Part shown: piece after piece, positions 10,062 to 18,275 of the stretch | Numbering within the stretch: the stretch's first letter is position 1 | Layout of the letters: each line of letters starts with the position of its first letter | Origin: JBBTCX01 sp964494205 | GTDB taxonomy: Bacteria; Planctomycetota; Phycisphaerae; UBA1845 | Assembly: GCA_964494205.1 (NCBI GenBank) | Contig: CAZBRD010000004.1 | Location: 62,001 to 126,000 of the forward strand | Length of the DNA stretch: 64,000 nucleotides | Direction of reading: 5' to 3' | Made by a program: the position numbers and the translations under genes | The notes under the pieces: model-generated | Told to the model about the DNA's origin: nothing | Databases searched by the model: none | What the model saw: only the letters and a program-made list of their open reading frames with translations

Positions 10062-11489
10062 TCAACGTTGCGCGGGGACGGGTTCGGTGCGGGGTTTCGG
10101 CCTGGCGAGGGTTGTTGCGGCTGGGGCGGGGATCGGGGCGGACTGCAGCTCAAAGCTTGCGAAACTCATCAATATTTCGAGGACGCGGTCGAGCATGTCT
10201 CGCGCTTCCTGCGTTGTAAGTGCGCCCTCGCGGAATACCAAACTTAATTGCATCGTGCCGTTGAACGTGGTCGGCGCCAGCACCATCGGCATGGCGGGGC
10301 CCGGTGGGCAGATGCGTGTGTAATCGATGATGCTCGATGCGGAAGTGCCGAACAAGGTCGCATCGACGCGCACGTTGCTGATGCCGGCACACAGCGGGTA
10401 GAGCTTGCGATAGCTGCCGGTGTTGTTGGGGATGCGGAGGATCGGCCACAGGTATTTCGCGAAAATCAGCGGCCAGGCGGGACCGGCTGCACGTCGCTGC
10501 TGCTTGTGCATGTTCGTCTGATGTTTCACCTGGGAAAGCAATGTATCGAAGTCCGAATCGGGATCATCAATTAGGATGATCGAGTGGCCGACGTATGTTC
10601 CGAAACAGGCAGACAAGTCATCGCGCGACCAAGGTCTGAGATTAACCGCGCTGGCAAGAGCAACTTTCTTTCGGCGATTATGCTTGCGACGAGCGGGCGT
10701 GCGCTCGGCAAAGGTCTGAGTCATGGCCGCAAGGAATGCATCGTTCACGCCTGCATCCGCCTTTTTGCAGCGTGCAGCCAGTGCGCCGGCGAAACCATCA
10801 GGAACCGCACGAGTAACCAGCGACGTCGCATCACTTGAGTCGCGGTGTTCGTGCAGCCGATGAGCTCGCCGCATCGCGAAGTACGATCGCGACATTGCGA
10901 AGAACGATTGAATAATCCCGAAGCGCGCTGCACTACCCTTATGATCCAGTCGATACGGCTGGGCACGCGTGGTCAACCGAAGACGTTTATCGTCGATCGA
11001 CTCGCCCAAGTATGCGCGCACGATTCCGGCTAGCAGCACCATGATGCCGTGGGCGTCCGACGCGAGGTGATGATAAACAACGGCCAGAATCCACTCGTTA
11101 TCTCGAGGTGCTACGTAGGCAATCCACCGGAGGGGATGGTGTGCGAATTCAGGAAACTCGAAATTCAGTTCACGCGACAGATCGCTTTCCAGTTCGGTGT
11201 CAAAATCACCCGACCAATCGCGAACATCGATGTTGACGAAATCAAGTGACTTGTATGCGAATCGTGTTTTTGCCTGGTTCAGCTCAAGTGATTCGATGCC
11301 ACACTTCTGACACTGCTGTTGAATGACTTGCTGGAGTCGCTCGCGGTCGAACCGACACTTCAAGCGAAGAATGTGGCCGGCGTTGTACGGCTGAAGCTTT
11401 TCCCATAGCCCCATCGCCTGCTGGAAGCGGTTCAGACGCTGGGGACTTGTTGCGTCGCTCGAAGCATCGCCATGTGATTTGAGCGACAC
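10062..11489 (-). CDS. Condensation/WS-DGAT-like acyltransferase
   Basis: 475 residues. The motif HHLASDAHG at about residues 140-148 matches the HHxxxD active site of the CoA-dependent acyltransferase superfamily (condensation domains, wax-ester synthase/DGAT, alcohol acyltransferases). A second conserved-looking region, NLRPWSR...FGTYVG, resembles the structural motif downstream. Start GTG 11489 with AAGGAGAT about ten bases upstream. It is the last gene of an apparent three-gene leftward operon (18-base gap to the methyltransferase). The substrate is not deducible; by family it would join an acyl group to an alcohol or amine. Confidence 0.75.
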   Translation of the reverse strand: MSLKSHGDASSDATSPQRLNRFQQAMGLWEKLQPYNAGHILRLKCRFDRERLQQVIQQQCQKCGIESLELNQAKTRFAYKSLDFVNIDVRDWSGDFDTELESDLSRELNFEFPEFAHHPLRWIAYVAPRDNEWILAVVYHHLASDAHGIMVLLAGIVRAYLGESIDDKRLRLTTRAQPYRLDHKGSAARFGIIQSFFAMSRSYFAMRRAHRLHEHRDSSDATSLVTRAVPDGFAGALAARCKKADAGVNDAFLAAMTQTFAERTPARRKHNRRKKVALASAVNLRPWSRDDLSACFGTYVGHSIILIDDPDSDFDTLLSQVKHQTNMHKQQRRAAGPAWPLIFAKYLWPILRIPNNTGSYRKLYPLCAGISNVRVDATLFGTSASSIIDYTRICPPGPAMPMVLAPTTFNGTMQLSLVFREGALTTQEARDMLDRVLEILMSFASFELQSAPIPAPAATTLARPKPRTEPVPAQR

Positions 11490-11507
11490 GCGGTTACATC
11501 TCCTTTT

Positions 11508-12194
11508 TCAGGCCGGGCCGGGTACATCGCCCGGCAGAACAGACGTCGAGGGCTTGCGGAATCGCGGAAAGAATCGGCCCGTTTGGCGACAATAGGCTAC
11601 GTAAGATTCACCGAAGACTTTTCGCATGTGGCGCTCTTCGTTGTGCGCTTTCATGTGCATGAGGCTGATATGCAGCACAAGCATCACGAGCACGGGCAGG
11701 ATAGGCACAGCGAGCCAGGTGCACATCATGAGCAAAATGCTTAACGAGTAAATCGGATGACGCACCCACGCGAACGGGCCGTCGATGATCAAGCGCGTCT
11801 TCTGAGCCGGATCGATTCCCATGCGCCAGTCGCGACCCATGTGGGCCCAGCAGAGGATGGAGAGCAGGAGACAAAGCACACCGATTCCAGCGGCGACCCA
11901 CCGGCCGACGATCAGCGTCGAATCTGTGACAACACTTCGTGGGAGCGCGAGATACGGATGGGTTTCAGGATTCTGAACAGCCGAGATAAACGGCAAAGAC
12001 ATCCATGCAGCAATGAGCGGCACCCAGATCAGCCACATGAGTCGTTCTATAGGCAGGCGGGGCACAATGACATTGCTTAGCTTGCGGGCGCGGCGACGGA
12101 CGCGGAAAACCATGACACCGACACAAAACCAGTACGCGCAGACCGTCAGCCCAATCAATTGGGCAGGATCGAACCGTGACGTTTCGCCATTCAC
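11508..12194 (-). CDS. ICMT/PEMT-family membrane methyltransferase
   Basis: 228 residues with about five membrane segments. The C-terminal signature of isoprenylcysteine carboxyl methyltransferase-like enzymes is present: GPFAWVRHPIYS, then a hydrophobic pair, then NEERHMRKVFGESYVAYCRQTGRF. These enzymes methylate lipid or small-molecule carboxylates or amines at the membrane using S-adenosylmethionine. The GTG start at 12194 almost abuts the stop of the upstream hydrolase (12196-12198), which points to translational coupling; there is no separate well-spaced ribosome binding site. Confidence 0.85.
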   Translation of the reverse strand: MNGETSRFDPAQLIGLTVCAYWFCVGVMVFRVRRRARKLSNVIVPRLPIERLMWLIWVPLIAAWMSLPFISAVQNPETHPYLALPRSVVTDSTLIVGRWVAAGIGVLCLLLSILCWAHMGRDWRMGIDPAQKTRLIIDGPFAWVRHPIYSLSILLMMCTWLAVPILPVLVMLVLHISLMHMKAHNEERHMRKVFGESYVAYCRQTGRFFPRFRKPSTSVLPGDVPGPA

Positions 12195-12195
12195 C

Positions 12196-12948
12196 TCACT
12201 GGACCCCTCGGGACACCTCGCATTGTATACCCGAAGCGTGGCGAACTACAGCCTCTTTCGGCTGACAAACCCCCAAGACCTCTTTTATGACCCTGGCGTG
12301 GATGCTATCACTTTTGTCAATGTTCATGTGGCCGACTGACGAAAAGCCTTCTTTCTCTTCGACTTCGTTCAGATCGCAATTGTACAGATGGGTACGGTTG
12401 TTGTCGTTTTCCTTGATGACCGGATTGCCGGCAAACACGAACGGCAGGACGTCACCCGCGACCGTCGCGCGGTACAAGTGTACGCACCGATCGACGTTGC
12501 GCGGGATTTTGGGAGGAATTGTGGCATCGAGAAGCACCAATAAACTTACGCGCACTTGGCGCTCGTCGAGGTAGCGCGCCATGCGAACTGCGTCGTCAGC
12601 GCCGTAGCTGTGGCCAATGAAAACGAGCGGAGGCACATCATTGCGGTTTTCGTATTCGTCGCCGAGTTCCTGGGCGAGGCCGGGCCATGCGGGACCGCTG
12701 ATCGCATAAGCATCGACACCCTGCTCGCGAAGTTCGTCCGCCAGCGTGTTCATGCCGAGCGAGAAGACATCCATGAGGCCTCGAATGCAATAGACCTGAC
12801 CGGCTCGCGGCATCTGGATGCCAGCTGAACGCGGCGCAGCGCAACCTGTGAAAACGAGTCCGGCGAAAGCTGCCATCACAGCGAACCGAAGCCAATGCCG
12901 TATTGAGGCAAACTTGTTTGAACTGAAAGAGTTACCCTGAAAGTGCAT
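12196..12948 (-). CDS. Alpha/beta-hydrolase-like lipoprotein
   Basis: About 250 residues. A lipoprotein signal peptide ends in FTGC (Cys about 36). The body shows the nucleophile elbow GHSYGAD, a candidate acid in LVLLDATIPPK, and a late His in SVGHMNIDKS, consistent with a Ser-Asp-His triad. Expected to sit on a membrane, facing the periplasm, and cleave an ester or similar bond. ATG 12948 gives the best signal peptide; an in-frame start at 12963 would add five residues. First gene of the hydrolase-methyltransferase-acyltransferase operon. Confidence 0.75.
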   Translation of the reverse strand: MHFQGNSFSSNKFASIRHWLRFAVMAAFAGLVFTGCAAPRSAGIQMPRAGQVYCIRGLMDVFSLGMNTLADELREQGVDAYAISGPAWPGLAQELGDEYENRNDVPPLVFIGHSYGADDAVRMARYLDERQVRVSLLVLLDATIPPKIPRNVDRCVHLYRATVAGDVLPFVFAGNPVIKENDNNRTHLYNCDLNEVEEKEGFSSVGHMNIDKSDSIHARVIKEVLGVCQPKEAVVRHASGIQCEVSRGVQ

Positions 12949-13137
12949 GACCTGAATATCCACTCGCGACCGCAGTTCTCATTTCCAATTGGGCCGGTGC
13001 GGTCCCCCCAGCCCGAATTATTCGCACCATCTGCCACTTATATCGGACAAATGAAGAGTGTCAAAAGAGAGTCGTGCGAGGCGATGTGCAAAAATTCACA
13101 GGCTGCCGGGCGTGTGAAACGCCATTCTGGGAATGGA

Positions 13138-13833
13138 CTACCAGAGCGGTTCGTCGATCGGTCGCAGGGAAAGCGGGGGGCCGAGGATTTCGCTTAAGAC
13201 AAACGCGTTACGCAAATCCTCTTTTGACGAAAGGCGCAGGGTTTCGTTCGACAAGCGGGTGGGGCGCGTTTCTGCAACGGCTTGGCTTGAGAGTTGCGAT
13301 TCAAGCTTCGCCCCCAATCGGTTGCGCTGGCGCTTTTCGCCCGCCGAGGAAGGACTCGCTTCATCCTTATTGCGAGCCTGAGCAGCGGGTTCGAGGCGCG
13401 ATTGGGGTTTGGCAACCCGACGCTTTTGAACTTGCGCGGGACGTTCTGTTTGCGATACCGGTTGTGGAGTCGGTCTTGGCGCGGGTGGCGGTGTTCGGCG
13501 GATCGTTGGCATCGGAGATGCCGCGATGACGGGCGGTGCAGTTGGTCGCGTGACGACGGGTCGCCGCGGCTCTTCCTGTCGCTGGACGATGACCGGTCGC
13601 GGTGTCGACTGATCGGGCATCGGCTGGGCTTTGGGGTATTGCGGTTGGACTCGGCGAGGCGTTGCTGGTCTTTCGGTCGGCGAATCGTCATCATCGGGCG
13701 CTGATTGGTTTTCGCTGTTGGACTTGATATAGCTACCGATCGCACCTGCGGCCAAAACGCCAATGGCTGCCAGGACCTTGATGACAGCTTCCCAATCAGA
13801 AGCAGCAAGTATTTGAATGGTGCCGATTGTCAT
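13138..13833 (-). CDS. Proline-rich single-span membrane protein of the FloA neighbourhood
   Basis: About 231 residues: one membrane segment near the N-terminus (VIKVLAAIGVLAAGAIGSYI), a long Pro/Arg/Gln-rich disordered middle, and a conserved-looking end NAFVLSEILGPPLSL. Proteins with this layout and ending are familiar from Planctomycetota, often without assigned function. ATG 13833 is preferred (GGGA nine bases upstream); a GTG at 13851 is possible. It lies downstream of floA on the same strand with a repeat-bearing 158-base gap, so membership of one transcript is uncertain. Confidence 0.75.
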   Translation of the reverse strand: MTIGTIQILAASDWEAVIKVLAAIGVLAAGAIGSYIKSNSENQSAPDDDDSPTERPATPRRVQPQYPKAQPMPDQSTPRPVIVQRQEEPRRPVVTRPTAPPVIAASPMPTIRRTPPPAPRPTPQPVSQTERPAQVQKRRVAKPQSRLEPAAQARNKDEASPSSAGEKRQRNRLGAKLESQLSSQAVAETRPTRLSNETLRLSSKEDLRNAFVLSEILGPPLSLRPIDEPLW

Positions 13834-13893
13834 CGATTGAGTCCCAGTCACTAATTCTGCAACGCCTTATCCGTTGCAGCTCATTCTTCGTTC

Positions 13894-13957
13894 ACCACGG
13901 CCAAGCTGCTGCTTGACCGTGCCACCCATCTCGATATTCCCCCGCTTCCGCAGGGGG
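13894..13957. repeat. CACGG-type hairpin (copy 2) plus a C/G-arm hairpin
   Basis: 13894-13927 repeats the CACGGCCAAGC...GCTTGACCGTG hairpin found at 8625-8658. 13939-13957 is a second hairpin, CCCCCGC-TTCC-GC-A-GGGGG with one bulge, similar in plan to 20104-20121. Together they fill the gap between floA and the proline-rich gene. Confidence 0.7.
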
Positions 13958-13991
13958 CTCGGATGAGTTGCAATTACCGTGAATATTTTTC

Positions 13992-15023
13992 CTAGCTCTC
14001 CCGCTTGGTGCCGTCGCGACCGATTGAGTCGCGCATCGACGTATCCGCCTGTAAGTTCTTCATACGATAGTAATCCATGACCCCCATCTGACCTTTGCGG
14101 AACGCTTCGGCCATGGCTTTGGGGATCTCCGCTTCGGCGAGCACGACCAGTGCGCGGTTCTGTTCGATGGTTGCGCGGTTTTCCTCGGCTTGGGCGATGG
14201 CCATCGCGCGGCGCTTTTCGGCTTCCGCCTGAAATCGACGCTTGTCGGCCTCCGCCTGATCGGCTTGCAGCTTTGCACCCATGTTGTCGCCCACGTCGAT
14301 GTCGGCAATGTCGATGGACAGAATTTCGAACGCGGTTCCAGAGTCCAGCCCCTTGCCGAGCACGGCTTTGCTGATGCGATCGGGGTTTTCGAGAACATTC
14401 TTATATGAGTTGGCTGAACCGATGGCGCTGACGATTCCCTCGCCCACGCGGGCGATGATGGTCTCCTCCGTCGCACCGCCGATGAGCTGGCGAATATTGG
14501 TTCGAACGGTCACGCGTGCCTTGGCCTTGAGTTGAATGCCGTCGATCGCCACCGCGTCGATGGTCGTCTTGCCATGCTTCGCGTTGGGTACGTCGATCAC
14601 CTTGGGATTCACCGACGTGTTGACGGCGTCGATAATGTCGCGGCCCGCGAGGTCGATCGCGCAGGCTTTTTTCCAGTCGAGATCAATCGCTGCCCGATTC
14701 GCGGCGATCATTGCGCGGGTGACATTGGGCACGCGACCGCCGGCGAGGTAATGACTTTCGAGGTCATTGGTGGTCACTTCGTGAATGCCGGCTTTCACCA
14801 GCTCGATCTTGGCTTCCACGATCGCGCCCATGTTGACCTTTCGCAGGAACATACCAATGAGGTCGAACATGCTGACGCCGGCGCGGCTAGCCAACGCGCG
14901 AACCCACAGGCCGAAGAAGCGATAGGCCACCGCAATCACAACAAGTGCAATTACGCCGAGCACGGCCATAACAACTGTGAAAACGCTGCCGGGGGCGGCG
15001 AGTATCGGTTGATACATTTCCAT
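13992..15023 (-). CDS. floA: Flotillin-like protein FloA
   Basis: 343 residues. An N-terminal membrane segment (about 14-38), a PHB/SPFH-like domain, and the diagnostic FloA stretches VPNVTRAMIAANRAAIDL, GGATEETIIARVGEGIV and DIDVGDNMGAKLQADQAEADK. The C-terminal helical part is rich in Ala, Glu, Arg and Gln (EAEKRRAMAIAQAEENRA). FloA organises membrane microdomains and influences membrane fluidity and secretion. Length is normal for the family. The short NfeD gene lies 77 bases upstream on the same strand, the usual flotillin-NfeD pairing. Confidence 0.95.
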   Translation of the reverse strand: MEMYQPILAAPGSVFTVVMAVLGVIALVVIAVAYRFFGLWVRALASRAGVSMFDLIGMFLRKVNMGAIVEAKIELVKAGIHEVTTNDLESHYLAGGRVPNVTRAMIAANRAAIDLDWKKACAIDLAGRDIIDAVNTSVNPKVIDVPNAKHGKTTIDAVAIDGIQLKAKARVTVRTNIRQLIGGATEETIIARVGEGIVSAIGSANSYKNVLENPDRISKAVLGKGLDSGTAFEILSIDIADIDVGDNMGAKLQADQAEADKRRFQAEAEKRRAMAIAQAEENRATIEQNRALVVLAEAEIPKAMAEAFRKGQMGVMDYYRMKNLQADTSMRDSIGRDGTKRES

Positions 15024-15100
15024 GGCGATTGTTCCTTTCCGTTAGTCTTGAGGCACGACTGCTTTCGGCCGTGCGCTTGGTTTATAGAGCTGTCGTGGTC

Positions 15101-15592
15101 TTACGCGTCCATCGTACGCACCATGAGGTTTGTCCCGCGGATGCCCACGCCGATTACTTTCGCGGTCGAATCGATCATGCCCGATTCAGCGACGCACGAC
15201 AATCGATGTCCCTGAAAATCGCATATGCCGATCGGACGCAACGTCGAGACCGCCCTGCCGCTTTGGCCGATCATGTCGTGCAGCACACCCAGATCAGGAC
15301 CGATGTGTTCTGCCGTGAGCGTCGGGTTCGGCGGCGCGATTCGTTTTCCGAACGGCGTGCGATACCAGTTTTTCACGCCGATGTAGGCTGACGTCGGCAA
15401 AACGATGATGCACGATGTCAAACCGATCCAACCGGCGGTGTCGCTGATCTGAAACGTGCGGTAAATCGCGACGCCAAGTAAGCCGACGCCGAGCGCGGTG
15501 AGTATCGCGTGCGACGGCAGAAAAATATCGGCCACCAGCGTCGCAACACCTGCGACGTAAAGAACCAGAAGTATGATGAGTTCGTCATTCAC
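15101..15592 (-). CDS. Short NfeD-type membrane protein
   Basis: 163 residues: three hydrophobic segments in the first 75 residues, then an OB-fold-like domain (about 100-160) with GQSGRAVSTLRPIGICDFQGHRL and a hydrophobic C-terminal strand, as in NfeD C-terminal domains. Such proteins work with flotillins at the membrane. It lacks the N-terminal protease domain of the long neighbour. Lies between long NfeD and floA, all on the minus strand. Confidence 0.85.
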   Translation of the reverse strand: MNDELIILLVLYVAGVATLVADIFLPSHAILTALGVGLLGVAIYRTFQISDTAGWIGLTSCIIVLPTSAYIGVKNWYRTPFGKRIAPPNPTLTAEHIGPDLGVLHDMIGQSGRAVSTLRPIGICDFQGHRLSCVAESGMIDSTAKVIGVGIRGTNLMVRTMDA

Positions 15593-15661
15593 GCGAACAA
15601 ATCCAGCTTTGCAATGTCGGCAGTTGAAACACGGGCAACATCGTATACCGCTTCTTACTTC

Positions 15662-15751
15662 GAGCCTTCAACAAAACTGAGTGCCGTTGCCAAAGAGACC
15701 CTCACCCCAACCCTCTCCCTAAGAGGGAGAGGGAGGTATTGTTACACGCTC
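15662..15751. mobile_element. MITE-like element, copy 3, inside the NfeD-FloA cluster
   Basis: Ninety bases from GAGCCTTCAACAA to TTGTTACACGCTC, with the same internal CCCTCTCCCT/AGGGAGAGGG hairpin as 8494-8583 and almost identical to it over the right 60 bases. It begins five bases from the stop codon of the long NfeD gene and ends 70 bases before the short NfeD start, so it forms most of the spacer in this gene pair. Confidence 0.75.
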
Positions 15752-15756
15752 TTAGA

Positions 15757-17454
15757 TTATGTTCGTGGCCTTACAACGACGCGGTTACCGCGGCGTTCGA
15801 CCACTTCCACGATCGTATCGCCTTCAATAAATGCACCTTGTGAAACGACATCGACCACCAACCCGCCGAAGCGAGCCTTGCCGGCCGGTCGGAGTGGGCC
15901 CACGGACTCGCCCGTATCTCCCACGTGTGCCGCTCCGCGGTACGGATCATCAACCTGCACCTGCGACGGTGTTGGGTTCATAGGAATCAGGCGGTTGAAC
16001 ACCGGAATCTTTGGCAAGAATCTGCTGAGCACAAACATGCCCGCGACGGAGGCTGCCAGCGACGAAGAGACGGTGATGATGCCGAGCTTCAACGCATCCT
16101 GCCCGCGCTGGTATGCGGGAATGTAGAACGGAAAGTCACGACCAGGTTCATTAGGTATGAACGTGCCGAGGATGCCGATGAGCACCAACGCGATTCCCGA
16201 AATGCCCGCGACGCCGAACCCCGGCAGTACGAATATCTCCACGGCTACGAGCATGAGACCGACGAAGATGACGATGATCTCCCACACGTTTGCGAGGCCG
16301 GTGACATAAGGTGCGGCCACGAAAATGACCAACGCGACCAACGCAATGAAGCCCGGCAGACTCACGCCCGGGGCGTGGAACTCGATGTAGATACCGAGGA
16401 GCACGACAACGAGCAGGAAGCCGCGAACGTAGATCGAAGTAAGCCAACCGGCCAGCGACTCAGACCAGGTAATGTTGAGTCGGACGACATCGCTGAGGGA
16501 TAACTGGCTGCGCAACTCGCTTTCGTTGCTCGCGATCGCCTTGGCAAATCCAAAGGCGATGGCTTCGCCCGCGTTCATTTCGAGGTTCTGATCGGCGCGG
16601 TTGATCGGTTGCGAGATTTTTACTTCGCGATCGAGCACAACATCGTGATAAGACTCAACCGGCTTCCACTGCGGCGCGGATGCTTCATCTGTCGCTGGTT
16701 TCTCATCGAAAATGGACCTGGGTCTGCCGACGCGGCGCGAGTATTCATCGCCGTCAACAAACTCGCGCTGGCCGCTGGCGATGTTCTCGACCCACCAGAC
16801 TTCGCGATCGGGCACTACGAGGGCTTCGCACAAAGCGGTGTTGTAGCCGCGAAGATTGGCGGACGCGCGGAGTTCGGCCAACACTTGGGAATAAGCCTTG
16901 GGGCGTAGTTCCTTGGGCACGGCATCGACGCCGAGCGGCATGCTTAGAACGCCGGGCGTATTTCCGAGCCGAGAGGAACGGGCCATGACGATTTCACTGC
17001 ACGCAAGAGCGACGATCGCGCCACCGGAATGGGCGTTTGGATTCACCCACGCGACCGTTCGGATATCTTTCACTTCGCGAATCATGTCGGCGATCGCGAT
17101 GGATTCGGACACCGTGCCCGCGGGGGTGTTGAGATCGAAAACGATCGCTTTCACTTTCGCGGCTAACGCCTGGTCAATGCGAGTACGAACCATGTCGACC
17201 ATCACGGAGTTGATTTCTCCGTGAATGGGTATGATGACGCCGACGCTCGCGGATGGAGCCGCGACATCTGACGTCGTGCTAGCCCGGGCGATCGGGCTCG
17301 AAAAGACGCTGCCTAAAATCATCAAGAGCAGCAGGAAAGTTGAACTCGCATTCACTCGCCGCGAATAGCCTCTGCAGAAAGCCGCAAAGGTAGACACGGA
17401 GTGAACGCAGCAGCTCGCCATTTCTCGACTCTTCTGAATAGCTAGATTCGTCAC
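15757..17454 (-). CDS. Long NfeD protein: ClpP-class serine protease fused to membrane and OB-fold domains
   Basis: About 565 residues. A signal peptide or anchor (about 40-58), then a ClpP/SppA-like domain with DLNTPAGTVSES and the candidate nucleophile in NPNAHSGGAIVALA. Four to five membrane segments follow (about 345-490), then a C-terminal OB-fold (GKARFGGLVVDVVSQGAFIEG). The family cleaves membrane-associated proteins, classically stomatin/flotillin partners. The GTG at 17454 is chosen because GGGAGGA lies eight bases upstream; a GTG at 17472 would start inside that ribosome binding site. It is first in the NfeD-NfeD-FloA order. Confidence 0.9.
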   Translation of the reverse strand: MTNLAIQKSREMASCCVHSVSTFAAFCRGYSRRVNASSTFLLLLMILGSVFSSPIARASTTSDVAAPSASVGVIIPIHGEINSVMVDMVRTRIDQALAAKVKAIVFDLNTPAGTVSESIAIADMIREVKDIRTVAWVNPNAHSGGAIVALACSEIVMARSSRLGNTPGVLSMPLGVDAVPKELRPKAYSQVLAELRASANLRGYNTALCEALVVPDREVWWVENIASGQREFVDGDEYSRRVGRPRSIFDEKPATDEASAPQWKPVESYHDVVLDREVKISQPINRADQNLEMNAGEAIAFGFAKAIASNESELRSQLSLSDVVRLNITWSESLAGWLTSIYVRGFLLVVVLLGIYIEFHAPGVSLPGFIALVALVIFVAAPYVTGLANVWEIIVIFVGLMLVAVEIFVLPGFGVAGISGIALVLIGILGTFIPNEPGRDFPFYIPAYQRGQDALKLGIITVSSSLAASVAGMFVLSRFLPKIPVFNRLIPMNPTPSQVQVDDPYRGAAHVGDTGESVGPLRPAGKARFGGLVVDVVSQGAFIEGDTIVEVVERRGNRVVVRPRT

Positions 17455-17681
17455 GGGAGATCCTCCCTTCACAGGCGCGGATTCTTCTTCATCTGTCTCC
17501 GCGTTTTATTAATTGTACGAGAGTGCGCATTTATCGGCAAGTTGAATCGGCGGCTACGTTTGTAATCGGCATGGCCAAAAACCCCGTGAAAACGCAGGGA
17601 ATGCTTACAAAATCGGACGAGTGAAACAACGGTCGCACCACCATTCGCATCATGCGAACTGTCATCCGGGTGTTGTGCAGT

Positions 17682-18080
17682 TTAAGGCCCTTGTTCGTCA
17701 ACTGTGTAACCGGCAGCTTTCAAGGCCGTGGTGGCGCGTTTCAAATGTGTCTCGCGCACCAGCAAGTAGTCAGTGTCATACGTCGACACCGCGAGGATAG
17801 GAACCTCAGCATTCGCGAGCGCTCTTGCAAGGTCGGCCAGAATGCCGACGGCGGTGAATGGTAACGGGCCTTCGAGTTTGAGAAGACGAAAGTCGCGCTC
17901 AGCTATCACGTCGGCGGGAACATATTCTTGCTTGCAGATGATCGATAGTTCCTCGGCTGACCGCGTGATGCTGAGCCAGCTCGATTGATGCACCCACGCA
18001 GGCAGCGGAGCTTCGGCGGCGAGCTTGCAGACTGCAAAGCGACCCGTGTGCAGCGTCAGTTTTTTCGGAGCGGGTTCCAT
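17682..18080 (-). CDS. ACT-domain protein (tandem, CASTOR-like)
   Basis: 132 residues. The C-terminal half carries an ACT-type sequence (FTAVGILADLARALANAEVPILAVSTYDTDYLLV); the N-terminal half is a paired domain with WSWLSIT/ELSII-type strands, as in the stand-alone ACT proteins annotated as aspartate-kinase-like or CASTOR/ACT_7. These bind amino acids and act as sensors. No enzymatic domain is attached, so the target is unknown. Diverges from the transporter at 18276. Confidence 0.8.
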   Translation of the reverse strand: MEPAPKKLTLHTGRFAVCKLAAEAPLPAWVHQSSWLSITRSAEELSIICKQEYVPADVIAERDFRLLKLEGPLPFTAVGILADLARALANAEVPILAVSTYDTDYLLVRETHLKRATTALKAAGYTVDEQGP

Positions 18081-18275
18081 CGTATCTCGCGGCTATTCTG
18101 TGCGAACTTGAAGCGAATGCCAAAGGAGCGGTCGCGGGATTCAAACCGATCTTTGATGCGTTCGCACAGCGGTCATTCGACTTGTCGAATTCGCGTCCTT
18201 CGTTTTGCGGCGTCAACCAGCACTTGATACGATTCCGCGACCACGAATATTCGGCTGGGTAACGGGAGGATTTTC

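Noticed and set aside
14532..15215. 227-codon open frame on the plus strand
   Set aside because: Antisense to floA and the short NfeD gene, which are well supported.
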